Of a stretch of DNA of 64,000 nt, positions 17,496 through 25,889 are shown piece after piece (the stretch's first letter is position 1; the number at the start of each line of letters is the position of its first letter). The stretch is taken from the NCBI GenBank assembly GCA_913058335.1, contig CAJXPX010000006.1, forward strand, positions 62,001 to 126,000, in the 5' to 3' direction. The notes beneath the pieces are model-generated. The model saw only the letters and a list, made by a program, of their open reading frames with translations. It ran no database searches and was not told where the DNA came from. This DNA is from an uncultured Hyphomonadaceae bacterium. GTDB lineage: Bacteria; Pseudomonadota; Alphaproteobacteria; Caulobacterales; Maricaulaceae. Both the position numbers and the translations under genes were made by a program.

Positions 17496-17948
17496 TCATG
17501 CGCGCATATCCTTAGGCGAATCGAGCGTAATGTAAGAGGTCATGGAGCTGACATGGGACAGCGTTCCCAAAGTATCCCGATGAAAATTTTTATAACTTTC
17601 CAAATCAGCCACTTCCACCCTTAATAGATATTCCACAGAGCCAGTGACGTTGTGGCACTCTCGAACTTCAGGCGCGGCTTTCATGGCTTTTTCAAATCCT
17701 TGAGAATAATGCCGGGAATGTTCCGACAATCCAACCATGACGAAAACGGTCACGCCTGCCCCTAACTGTTTGCGGTCCAATACCGCACGGTAGCCCTTTA
17801 TAATGCCGCGTCGTTCTAAATCTTGCGTTCGGCGAAGGCAGGCAGACGGCGACAAGCCGACCTTTTTAGAAAGTTCGGTATTGGATAAACGCCCCTCCCC
17901 CTCCAATATTTGCAATATATGCGCGTCAATTTTATCAATGATACTCAT
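17496..17948 (-). CDS. Lrp/AsnC-family transcriptional regulator
   Basis: 150 residues: an N-terminal winged helix-turn-helix (DAHILQILEGEGRLSNTELS, then KKVGLSPSACLRRTQDLE) and a C-terminal RAM domain that normally binds an amino acid (HNVTGSVEYLLRVEVADLES). It is transcribed away from the indoleamine 2,3-dioxygenase gene with only 89 bases between the two starts. It is therefore likely to control that gene in response to tryptophan or a related amino acid. This matches the well-known layout of Lrp-type local regulators; the ligand is inferred. Confidence 0.9.
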   Translation of the reverse strand: MSIIDKIDAHILQILEGEGRLSNTELSKKVGLSPSACLRRTQDLERRGIIKGYRAVLDRKQLGAGVTVFVMVGLSEHSRHYSQGFEKAMKAAPEVRECHNVTGSVEYLLRVEVADLESYKNFHRDTLGTLSHVSSMTSYITLDSPKDMRA

Positions 17949-18008
17949 ATATTGTGCATTTTAACCTTAAAGCACTCTTTTTGCAAGGAAATTGACCCTA
18001 AAACTCTC

Positions 18009-18014
18009 TATAAT
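18009..18014 (+). promoter_or_regulatory. Putative -10 box (TATAAT) of the dioxygenase gene
   Basis: TATAAT occurs in the divergent region 24 bases before the dioxygenase ATG. TTGACC lies only 11 bases upstream of it and TTGCAA 22 bases upstream, so neither has ideal -35 spacing. Such a poor promoter would fit dependence on the adjacent Lrp-type activator. Confidence 0.4.
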
Positions 18015-18037
18015 TGCGTAAAAAGAGGATTTTCAAT

Positions 18038-19210
18038 ATGACACTCAAGCTTTCTGATTATGATATGTCCGCAGAACGCGGATTTCTCTGCCGACATGAC
18101 CCGGCCAAAGTTCAACTCACCGGCGATTTGAAACAAGCAGCAGACACAGCGCATCGATTATGTGACGTCATGCCCACGGGCAAAGTCAGATCTTATTTAT
18201 TAGATTATCTACCGGAATTTGATTGCACCATTGTCGATGATTTAAGCGATGCAGAGGCCCGCATGGCCATGGTCCATTACTCTTTTATGATACAGGCTTA
18301 TGTTTGGGGGGAGCCGGACGCCCCTTCCGTCCTTCCACGTAAATTGGCAGTCCCAATTACAGCTTTATCCCAAAAAATTGGCCAACAACCTCTAATGCCC
18401 TATAGTGGGTATGTTCTCGATAACTGGGCAAGGTTTGACGAAACTGGCCCAATAGATTTGTCGAATTTATATATGGTTCAAAAGTTTTTAGCCGGACAAG
18501 ATGAAGCTTGGTTCGTTCTGGTTCATGTCGCGATTGAGGCGCGGGCAGGAGCCTGTTTGGCGCTTTTTGGAGATGTCATCGAGGCAGCCGATCAAAAAAA
18601 TGCGAAGAAAGCGCAAACGCTTCTTGAAGATATGGCTAAAGTTTGGGTTGACCTCAAAGATTTGTTCGACCGCATGCCGGAGCGGTGCGACCCTTATATC
18701 TATTTCGAACGGGTTCGACCTTATATTCACGGGTGGAAAGACAACCCGGCGCTCCCGAATGGTCTCATCTATGAAGGTGTAGAAGAATTTGAAGGTAAAC
18801 CGCAATCCTTTCGTGGTCAAACAGGGTCTCAATCGTCAATTGTCCCGTCAATGGACGCCTTGCTGGGAGTGGGTCATGCCGCCGATCCGCTAAAAGCCTA
18901 TCTTGATCAGCTCCATATTTACCGCCCACCGTCTCATCGCCGTTTTATTGATGATGTTCGGGCCAAGAGCAACCTTCGGACTTTTGTTAGTGAATCCGGA
19001 CATAAGGGTCTCGTTGAGGCCTATAATGCCAATATACAGGCCGTCGCTAACTTCCGTTCGCGCCATCTCGAATATGCTGCGAGCTATATCAGCAAACAGG
19101 CCCGAAAAGCCGCAGGAAATGACCCGGACGTTGGAACCGGCGGGACGCCCTTTATGAAGTATTTGAAAAAACACCGCGACGAGACTGAAGCTAATCTGGT
19201 GAGGGTATAG
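18038..19210 (+). CDS. Indoleamine 2,3-dioxygenase family heme protein
   Basis: Opens the indole ring of tryptophan to N-formylkynurenine using heme and O2. 390 residues, the usual length for IDO and longer than tetrameric TDO. Recognised segments are MPYSGYVLDNWA, the substrate and heme wall (FERVRPYIHGW, YRPPSHRRFI), the proximal heme ligand His343 in FRSRHLEYAASYI, and the C-terminal GTGGTPFMKYLK that is diagnostic of IDO. The ATG is preceded by AGAGGA. The divergent Lrp/AsnC gene is a likely regulator. No kynurenine formamidase or kynureninase gene is adjacent, so the downstream fate of the product is not visible here. Confidence 0.88.
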   Translation: MTLKLSDYDMSAERGFLCRHDPAKVQLTGDLKQAADTAHRLCDVMPTGKVRSYLLDYLPEFDCTIVDDLSDAEARMAMVHYSFMIQAYVWGEPDAPSVLPRKLAVPITALSQKIGQQPLMPYSGYVLDNWARFDETGPIDLSNLYMVQKFLAGQDEAWFVLVHVAIEARAGACLALFGDVIEAADQKNAKKAQTLLEDMAKVWVDLKDLFDRMPERCDPYIYFERVRPYIHGWKDNPALPNGLIYEGVEEFEGKPQSFRGQTGSQSSIVPSMDALLGVGHAADPLKAYLDQLHIYRPPSHRRFIDDVRAKSNLRTFVSESGHKGLVEAYNANIQAVANFRSRHLEYAASYISKQARKAAGNDPDVGTGGTPFMKYLKKHRDETEANLVRV

Positions 19211-19272
19211 CCCGGTGGAGGACTATAATTCTTCGACTTAAGTCATAATTTTTACCAGCGGCGGGACAGCTC

Positions 19273-19298
19273 AGATTGCCTTCCGCCGCCGGCAATCT
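19273..19298 (+). terminator. Hairpin between dioxygenase and rhlE
   Basis: An 8-bp perfect stem AGATTGCC / GGCAATCT encloses a 10-base GC-rich loop, with a T-rich start after it (TTTAT). It sits about 60 bases after the dioxygenase stop codon and could terminate that transcript. Confidence 0.5.
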
Positions 19299-19429
19299 TT
19301 ATGAAATGGGGCCATTTAGCGTCCTGAGGGAAATGCTGCCTGCCTATTATAATTGACTTGAGCGCCTGACGCGCTTAGGCGCGGATCAAACCACCAGACC
19401 GTAGCGGGTCGTTTCCCCCTCGGATTTCC

Positions 19430-21157
19430 ATGACTTCTTTTTCTGATCTCAATCTGGCCGAGCCGCTTGACCGCGCTTTGCGCGAGCTTGGCCATGCCGT
19501 CCCCACTCCCATTCAAGCGCAAGCCATTCCCGATGCGTTAAAAGGTCGGGATATTATGGGCATTGCTCAAACGGGAACAGGTAAAACGGCGGCTTTTACC
19601 CTGCCGACACTCCACCACATTTTTACTTACGAAAAAGACGCTCCCAAACGCGGATCCCGAGTTCTCATACTGGCTCCAACGCGCGAATTAGCAGACCAAA
19701 TTGCGGTTTCTGTTCGTGATTATGGCCGTCACATGTTGGACTTATCCGTTGCATGCATCTATGGCGGCGTGCCGATTTCGCGCCAAATTAAACGCCTCGT
19801 TCACGGTAATGACGTTCTTGTTGCAACGCCTGGGCGGCTAATTGATTTGCTCGACCGCAAAGCAATTACGTTATCCGAGATCGAAGTTCTGATTCTGGAT
19901 GAAGCCGATCAGATGATGGATATGGGATTCATTCACGCTTTGAAAAAAATTATCCCTCTTCTGCCTAAGCAAAGACAAACGCTTTTCTTCTCGGCCACTT
20001 TAGCCCCGAAAATTAAACAGCTTTCGAAACAGTTTTTGGATGACCCAATTCATATTTCTGTCACCCCCGCTAATACGACGGCCGAAAAGGTCGAACAGCG
20101 TATGTATCGCGTCAATCAAGCTGACAAGCAGGATTTACTGAGTGTCGCCCTGTTAGACGAAGATGTCGGGCGCTCTCTCGTCTTCACTCGAACCAAACAT
20201 GGCGCAGACCGGGTAGTGAAAAGACTGGCCAAGGTCGGCATTCGCGCTATCGCTATTCACGGAAACAAATCTCAAGGTCAAAGGCAACGTGCGCTGGAAG
20301 ATTACCGCAGCGGCAAAGTAAATACATTGATTGCGACTGATATTGCGGCGCGCGGTATTGATATTCCCAATATCACCCATGTCTTTAATTACGAAATCCC
20401 CAATGTGCCGGAACAATATGTTCACCGTATAGGACGGACCGCCCGCGCGGAACGCTCCGGCATTGCCGTGGCTTTTGTGGATAAGAGCGAGGCGAATTAC
20501 CTGCGCGATATCGAAAAGCTATTGGGCGAAAAGTTACCTCAAATGAATATGCCCGCGGATATGGCCGAGAAATTAAAAGAGCTGAACGCCCGCGACGCGC
20601 TACCCGCGCCAGAGAAGCCGAAACCTGACGCGCGAAAGGGACGCGGAAAGTCCAAGAAAAAAGGCCGGTTTAGCAAATCCGGAAAGCCGTCTGGACAGTC
20701 GGAAAGTCGCGACAGAAAAGAAGGCCAGATTGAAAAGCCGCAGCGCAGTAAATCCGATTCTAAAAAGCCGTGGGAGAAAAAGCCTCGCGCAGAAAAAACC
20801 GAAGACAGAGACCGTTCTGAAAGACCTCACTCGGACAAGCCGCGATCAAAAAAATCTCGTAATGATGGAGCTAGGACAGACAAACCTCGCTCTGATAGAC
20901 CCCATTCTGAAAAACCTCGCTCGGACAAGTCGCGTGCAAATAAGCCGCGATCTAATAAATCTCGGTCGGATAAATCTCAAGACGGCAAACCGGCGTCCAA
21001 TTCCACCCGCCCACAATCCGTTGAAGGGCGCGCGGCGCAGTCTTATTCGGGTAAAGCGTTTAAGAAAAAAGCAAAACCAAGCCGCGCAAAGCGCACGGCC
21101 ACACGTCAAGCACAAGGTATGAGCGGGAACGCTTCTAAGCCGCGTCGGGAGTCTTAG
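19430..21157 (+). CDS. rhlE: DEAD-box ATP-dependent RNA helicase (RhlE-like)
   Basis: 575 residues. The helicase core is complete: Q motif (PTPIQAQAIP), Walker A AQTGTGKT (46-53), PTRELADQI, DEAD box 157-160 (LILDEADQMMDMG), SAT (FFSATL), and the C-terminal HRIGRTARAE. The core order and DMGF after DEAD match RhlE, involved in ribosome assembly and RNA turnover. From about residue 385 the protein becomes a very basic tail. It is built of repeated units such as SDKPRS, SEKPRS, ANKPRS and SNKSRS, which is presumably disordered and RNA-binding. The last 23 bases overlap the convergent doxX gene. Confidence 0.92.
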   Translation: MTSFSDLNLAEPLDRALRELGHAVPTPIQAQAIPDALKGRDIMGIAQTGTGKTAAFTLPTLHHIFTYEKDAPKRGSRVLILAPTRELADQIAVSVRDYGRHMLDLSVACIYGGVPISRQIKRLVHGNDVLVATPGRLIDLLDRKAITLSEIEVLILDEADQMMDMGFIHALKKIIPLLPKQRQTLFFSATLAPKIKQLSKQFLDDPIHISVTPANTTAEKVEQRMYRVNQADKQDLLSVALLDEDVGRSLVFTRTKHGADRVVKRLAKVGIRAIAIHGNKSQGQRQRALEDYRSGKVNTLIATDIAARGIDIPNITHVFNYEIPNVPEQYVHRIGRTARAERSGIAVAFVDKSEANYLRDIEKLLGEKLPQMNMPADMAEKLKELNARDALPAPEKPKPDARKGRGKSKKKGRFSKSGKPSGQSESRDRKEGQIEKPQRSKSDSKKPWEKKPRAEKTEDRDRSERPHSDKPRSKKSRNDGARTDKPRSDRPHSEKPRSDKSRANKPRSNKSRSDKSQDGKPASNSTRPQSVEGRAAQSYSGKAFKKKAKPSRAKRTATRQAQGMSGNASKPRRES

Positions 21158-21548
21158 GGGTCTGCCAATATCCGCTTGCCCATAAAATCAGGGCAATGAG
21201 AGGAAATTGCAGAGCCACCCGTAACCAGAGCTGAAAGGTCGTCAGATTTAGACCGCCCAAAGGCATACCTTCTATCGCCATATAGATATTTGCAGGTAGA
21301 ACGGCCAAAAGATAAATACTCAATACCATTCCTGTCATTCGCCTCCATTTCGGCCAGATGAGTCCGATCGCGAACAGGATTTCCATCACGCCCGTCGCTA
21401 TCACAATAAGTTTGGGGAAAGGTAGAAAAGGAGGCACTATTTTCGCGACTGATGGCGCTTCAAAAAAATGAAGTAAAATGCCGGCGACCAGAAAAAATAA
21501 AGCCAAGACCCAGCACAATAGCACTTTGATTGTAGGTTTCAGCCTCAC
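21135..21548 (-). CDS. DoxX-like membrane protein
   Basis: 137 residues with four hydrophobic helices in the DoxX pattern: VLLCWVLALFFLVAGILLHF, then IATGVMEILFAIGLIWP, MVLSIYLLAVLPANIYMA, and a final helix near LIALILWASGYW. DoxX-like proteins are small inner-membrane proteins linked in some bacteria to oxidative-stress or thiosulfate/terminal-oxidase functions; no catalytic residues are visible. Its ATG overlaps the ribF stop (ATGA), so it is translated as the last gene of the ribF operon. Its 3' end runs 23 bases into rhlE on the other strand. Confidence 0.75.
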   Translation of the reverse strand: MRLKPTIKVLLCWVLALFFLVAGILLHFFEAPSVAKIVPPFLPFPKLIVIATGVMEILFAIGLIWPKWRRMTGMVLSIYLLAVLPANIYMAIEGMPLGGLNLTTFQLWLRVALQFPLIALILWASGYWQTPKTPDAA

Positions 21549-22489
21549 CCCCGAGGCAAACTAAAAATCGCGCGGGCGCCAATTGCGTCATTTGCAATTT
21601 GCTCTTTCAGCGCCTCAAAATTTTCAAACTTCTTCTCGGGCCGAATAAAACTGCGAAACCGCACATTGACGTGTTGGCCGTATATATCGCGGGCAAAATC
21701 GAGCAAATGAACTTCCAGGCGAGCTTCCTTGCCATCCACTGTGGGGCGACGTCCGGTATTGGCAACGCCGGGCCGCCAATTTTCTTCGCCTTCGAGCCGC
21801 ATTTCTACGCAATATACCCCGAATTTAGGCCGCACAAGGTCGCCAAATTCGAGATTTGCCGTCGGAAAATTTATCGTGCGGCCGCGTTTCTCTCCCTCGA
21901 TAACAACGCCGTCCACGCGCCAAGGGCGGGACAGCATATGGTGAGCATGAAAGACATCGCCGGCCTGTAAGGCTTTGCGGATTTCTGTGCTTCCATATTT
22001 ACCGTAGCGTTCATGCAGACCCACGGCTGGTATGGCGGTCACACCAATACTGCGCTCTGAGCATAGTCGTTTTAAGCCTTCGACGTTACCACATCGATTT
22101 CGCCCAAAGCCGTAATCCTCACCCACAACGACATGTTTTATGCCCAGTCCCTGATGCAGCACCTGCTCTACAAACTCCGTGTCATCCATATCCCGAAGTT
22201 TTGGCGTGAAAGGAATTTCGTATAGAAAGTCCACTCCAAGCTCCGCCATAATTTCCGAGCGAATGGTCGCACTCATCAAGCGGAAAGGCGCCGCTTCAGA
22301 TTTGAAGAATCGATAGGGATGCGGGCGAAAAAGCCCAATCCCCATGGGCGCTTTCATCTTCTTCGCAACCTCTTGTGCGACTTTTATAACGGCCTGATGG
22401 CCTCGGTGCAGGCCGTCAAAATTGCCTAAGGCAATAACCGCGCCCTGGTCGTCCTTGGAAAGACTGGTATAGGTGGTGAGCGTTTTCAC
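21545..22489 (-). CDS. ribF: Bifunctional riboflavin kinase / FAD synthetase
   Basis: Makes FMN and then FAD from riboflavin. 314 residues in two domains. The N-terminal nucleotidylyltransferase has ALGNFDGLHRGHQAVI and the second motif GEDYGFGRNRCG. The C-terminal flavokinase has GRTINFPTANLEF (PTAN motif) and NTGRRPTVDG. Length and order are normal. Four bases separate its start from the maoC stop, and it overlaps the doxX start, forming a maoC-ribF-doxX run. The same genome region carries the truncated ribD-like gene, but the two are 20 kb apart. Confidence 0.95.
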   Translation of the reverse strand: MKTLTTYTSLSKDDQGAVIALGNFDGLHRGHQAVIKVAQEVAKKMKAPMGIGLFRPHPYRFFKSEAAPFRLMSATIRSEIMAELGVDFLYEIPFTPKLRDMDDTEFVEQVLHQGLGIKHVVVGEDYGFGRNRCGNVEGLKRLCSERSIGVTAIPAVGLHERYGKYGSTEIRKALQAGDVFHAHHMLSRPWRVDGVVIEGEKRGRTINFPTANLEFGDLVRPKFGVYCVEMRLEGEENWRPGVANTGRRPTVDGKEARLEVHLLDFARDIYGQHVNVRFRSFIRPEKKFENFEALKEQIANDAIGARAIFSLPRG

Positions 22490-22492
22490 GCT

Positions 22493-22927
22493 TTACGCTA
22501 CGGGACGTTTTTGAACGAAAACGCCCGCGTCGCCGCGGCAGATTTTCTGTCCATTGACTTCGCAATAGCAGCTCATTTTTACCCGGCCTGACCTTTCGTT
22601 GATTTCGGCGACTTCGGCGACTGCAATCACTTCATCCCCGATAAAGGCCGGTTTCCGAAAGCGTAAATTAAGTTCAACAAAGAGTGCGCCCGGACCCGGC
22701 AAATCATTTCCGAGAACCGCCGAAATGAAGCTGGCGGACAAAGCCCCATGCGCAATGCGCTGACCAAATTGGGTGGTCGCGGCAAATTCTGCATCAACAT
22801 GAACCGGATTATGATCGCCGGTAATATCCGCAAATGTATTTATCATCTCTTCGGTGATGATCGCTGTTGTCGTCGCGCGCATCCCGACAGATAAGTCATC
22901 CAGATAATATTTTACCGTCTCAGTCAT
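22493..22927 (-). CDS. MaoC-like (R)-specific enoyl-CoA hydratase
   Basis: 144-residue hot-dog-fold hydratase. The hydratase-2 catalytic dyad lies in ITGDHNPVHVD (Asp and His in the D-x-N-P-x-H motif), followed by RIAHGALSASFISAVLG and a strand-rich C-terminus. Such enzymes (PhaJ type) convert enoyl-CoA to (R)-3-hydroxyacyl-CoA, feeding polyhydroxyalkanoate synthesis or acting in fatty-acid metabolism. The gene lies immediately upstream of ribF in the same direction. Confidence 0.88.
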   Translation of the reverse strand: MTETVKYYLDDLSVGMRATTTAIITEEMINTFADITGDHNPVHVDAEFAATTQFGQRIAHGALSASFISAVLGNDLPGPGALFVELNLRFRKPAFIGDEVIAVAEVAEINERSGRVKMSCYCEVNGQKICRGDAGVFVQKRPVA

Positions 22928-23022
22928 AAGTCCCTCTCTCTAAAGACAATGGATTATCATCGCAAATTTCAGATTGCCACGATAAATTCCCTATCCCAAA
23001 TAATCCATGTGTGCGGGAATGA

Positions 23023-23871
23023 CTACCAGCGCAAAGACGGCGCGATAAATCGAGCAATAACCTTGTGCTTTTGCATCAATGTCTTGAAATTCTCAGCCGT
23101 TTCGCCGTGCAATCCGTCTTGAATGAAAAGACAATCATAGCCTTGTTCCTGCGCGCCAAGCAAATCCGTGAAAATATTATCGCCAATGCAAAGTATGCGC
23201 TCCACATCCGGCACATGCCCTAACACTTCCTGCAACCAAGCCCCTGACAATCGGTAAATCGGCTCATGAGGCTTACCTGAGTAGATAACCCGTCCGCCCA
23301 TTCTTTCATATTTCTGTGCCAGCGCGCCGCCGCACCAAACGAGCTTGTCGCCCAGTCGCACTTTTATATCGGGATTGACACAAATAAATTCCAGTTCCCG
23401 GGCTAACGCCTCGCTTAAAATGCCTTCGTAATCTTCAGGAGTTTCATCATCGTCAAACAAACCGGTGCAGGAAATAAACTCTGCTTCTTCCAGATCGGAG
23501 AAATTCATATCCAGCTCTTCATACAAAGCGTCATCGCGTTCCGGCCCAATCTTGAACACCGGGCCCGGAGCCCGTCTGGCAAGTTCGTCTATCGTCGCAT
23601 CTCCGGAAGTCACAATCGCATCCCAAAATCCGCCTGGAACGCCGATACGGGCAAACGTTTCCGGAATGGCAACGCTGGGCTGCGGAGAATTGGAAATCAT
23701 CACAACGGGGCCGCGCGTCTCTCGGAACCGCTCCAACGCTTCGCAGGCCTTTAAATAGGGCGTTTTTCCATTATGGATAACGCCCCAAATATCGCAAAAT
23801 ACGGCGTCGTAGTCGTCGGCAATACTGCCAAGCCCGGAAAGGGGCTGAAAGTCGTCATGAAGGTTGCTCAT
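23023..23871 (-). CDS. HAD-superfamily phosphatase, TIGR01459 family
   Basis: 282 residues. The HAD nucleophile loop is FCDIWGVIHNGK, motif II is VVMISNSPQP, and motifs III/IV are IYSGKPHEPIY and ILCIGDNIFTDLLGA. The class IIA cap domain lies between. This subfamily is characteristic of alphaproteobacteria and is often beside ribF, as it nearly is here; the natural substrate is unknown. It is oriented like maoC, with 95 bases between them, and is divergent from ggt. Confidence 0.85.
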   Translation of the reverse strand: MSNLHDDFQPLSGLGSIADDYDAVFCDIWGVIHNGKTPYLKACEALERFRETRGPVVMISNSPQPSVAIPETFARIGVPGGFWDAIVTSGDATIDELARRAPGPVFKIGPERDDALYEELDMNFSDLEEAEFISCTGLFDDDETPEDYEGILSEALARELEFICVNPDIKVRLGDKLVWCGGALAQKYERMGGRVIYSGKPHEPIYRLSGAWLQEVLGHVPDVERILCIGDNIFTDLLGAQEQGYDCLFIQDGLHGETAENFKTLMQKHKVIARFIAPSLRW

Positions 23872-24071
23872 AATATCTCTCCTAGGCTCTGCAGTTACGG
23901 GCTGTAGCCAAATCGGGCAAGCCCTTTCCCTGTCAATAAGAGGGAGACGTCTTGTCCGTTGATATGACCCTTAAAACCGACAGGTTGATGGCGCCCGGTC
24001 TGAAGCTTAATTCCCATTTGCGGTTTATAATTTGCAAGTTTAGAGTCATCTCTCAAATGAAAAGGTTTTTT

Positions 24072-25889
24072 ATGAAACATCTCTCTGCCCTCTGCCTGTC
24101 TACTGTTTTGCTCTTGGGTGGATGTACCGCCCCAGCAGAAGTTCAGCAGAACATCCAAGACACAGATGAGAGCCTACAGACTGCTATTAAGAGCATTAAG
24201 ACAACTCCGGCTTTATCATCGGGCATGGTGGCCGCCGCTAACCCCTTAGCCGTTGAGGCAGGTGTCGAAATTCTCAGACAGGGCGGCTCAGCTGTGGACG
24301 CGGCCATCGCTGTGCAAACGGTTTTGGGGTTGGTTGAGCCACAAAGTTCAGGACTTGGCGGCGGAGCCTTTATGGTGGTTTATGATCCTGAAACAGCCAA
24401 GGTTTGGAATTATAATGGACGCGAAACCGCCCCCGCCAGTGTAACCCCCGACTTATTTACAGATCCCGAAACCGGAGAACCCTTACGTTATTTCGACGGC
24501 ATTGCCTCTGGACGCTCTACAGGCGTACCCGGCGCGATGGTAATGCTCAGCCGGGCCCATGAGGATTATGGTAATTTAGAGTGGGGCGCCCAAATGGAGC
24601 CTGCTATTAAACTGGCCGAGAAAGGATTTGAGGTTAGCCCGCGTCTGGCCGGTTTGGTTGAACGTATGGGAGCTTATGTTTTAAAAAATGATGCCGAAGC
24701 CCGCGATTATTTCTTTCTTGAAGACGGGTCTCCCATTTCCGAAGGCACTCTCCGGGATAACAAGCCTTATGCCGAGACTTTACGCGCCCTCCAGGGCAAT
24801 CCGCGCGCGCTTCTCGAAGGGCCAATTGCTGAGGCTATTCTCGCAAAAACACAACAGGCCCCTCTGCCTGGGACAATGACGCTCGCCGACATGGCCGGTT
24901 ATCAAGCGAAAAAATCTGAGGCGCTTTGTGATACTTACCGCGCCAATATCATCTGCGGTGCGACGCCGCCTTCATCCGGCCCGCTTGCTGTCATGTCCAT
25001 TCTCGGTCAGTTGGAAAATTTTGATATGGCGGAATTGGGACAAACCGCTCAAGGCTGGCATGTCTTTTCCGAAGCCTCTGCGCTCGCTTATGCAGATAGG
25101 GACAAATATGTCGCTGACCCGGATTTTGTCGAAGTACCTGTTGGGCCGCTTTTGAATAAAGATTATTTGAAATCCCGCGCCGAGTTAATTCATCAAAACG
25201 GTGTGTTGGCAAAGGTCGAGGCTGGAAATCCTGTTGATTTTGTGCGGGGACAAGACGCAACGCCGGATAGTCCCGGCACATCGCATTTTACGATTGTCGA
25301 CAAGAACGGTCTGACGGTGTCTATGACAACCACCGTCGAGTCCGCTTTTGGCAGCCAACGCATGGTCAATGGGTTCATGCTTAACAATCAACTCACAGAC
25401 TTTTCTTTTAAACCGATAGACGAAAACGGCGACCCCATCGCTAACGCCGTCGCGCCCGGTAAGCGGCCACGTAGCTCTATGGCGCCGCTCATAGTCTTTA
25501 ACCCCGAAGGCGAGTTTTTGTTTTCAACAGGTTCGCCAGGCGGCAATTCTATCATTGCCTATGTCGCCAAAAGTGTCGTGGGAATTCTGGATTGGGGGCT
25601 TAGCCCTCAGGAAGCCATAGAGCTTCCCAACGTCATTTCCCGGAACGGTCAGATTCGATTAGAATCGCAGGACCTTAAAAAGGAAAACACGGACGAGATT
25701 GACCGCGGGGCCGGAGCAGTCGAATTTGGTCTCTCGAATGAGATTGTGAGCGACCTCGAAGCTCTAGGCCATAAAGTGGTTCGTTCAGCCGGCGAAATTT
25801 CAGGTCTCCACATCATCTATCGTCAGGAAGACGGCACTCTGATTGGCGGCGCAGATCCCCGCCGCGAAGGAAGCGTGGAAGCACCCTAG
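24072..25889 (+). CDS. ggt: Gamma-glutamyltransferase, lipoprotein form
   Basis: Cleaves glutathione and other gamma-glutamyl compounds in the periplasm, or transfers the gamma-glutamyl group. From this ATG (preceded by AAAAGG) the protein has 605 residues with a lipoprotein signal ending LLLGGC (Cys18). An upstream ATG at 24057 is also possible. GGT landmarks are GGSAVDAAIAVQTVLG, SSGLGGGAFMVVYD and NYNGRETAP. The self-processing nucleophile Thr403 is in GTSHFTIVD, where E. coli has TTHYSVVD, and the glycine loop STGSPGGNSIIAYV follows. Processing would yield large and small subunits. The stop codon interlocks with that of the convergent histidine kinase. Confidence 0.93.
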   Translation: MKHLSALCLSTVLLLGGCTAPAEVQQNIQDTDESLQTAIKSIKTTPALSSGMVAAANPLAVEAGVEILRQGGSAVDAAIAVQTVLGLVEPQSSGLGGGAFMVVYDPETAKVWNYNGRETAPASVTPDLFTDPETGEPLRYFDGIASGRSTGVPGAMVMLSRAHEDYGNLEWGAQMEPAIKLAEKGFEVSPRLAGLVERMGAYVLKNDAEARDYFFLEDGSPISEGTLRDNKPYAETLRALQGNPRALLEGPIAEAILAKTQQAPLPGTMTLADMAGYQAKKSEALCDTYRANIICGATPPSSGPLAVMSILGQLENFDMAELGQTAQGWHVFSEASALAYADRDKYVADPDFVEVPVGPLLNKDYLKSRAELIHQNGVLAKVEAGNPVDFVRGQDATPDSPGTSHFTIVDKNGLTVSMTTTVESAFGSQRMVNGFMLNNQLTDFSFKPIDENGDPIANAVAPGKRPRSSMAPLIVFNPEGEFLFSTGSPGGNSIIAYVAKSVVGILDWGLSPQEAIELPNVISRNGQIRLESQDLKKENTDEIDRGAGAVEFGLSNEIVSDLEALGHKVVRSAGEISGLHIIYRQEDGTLIGGADPRREGSVEAP

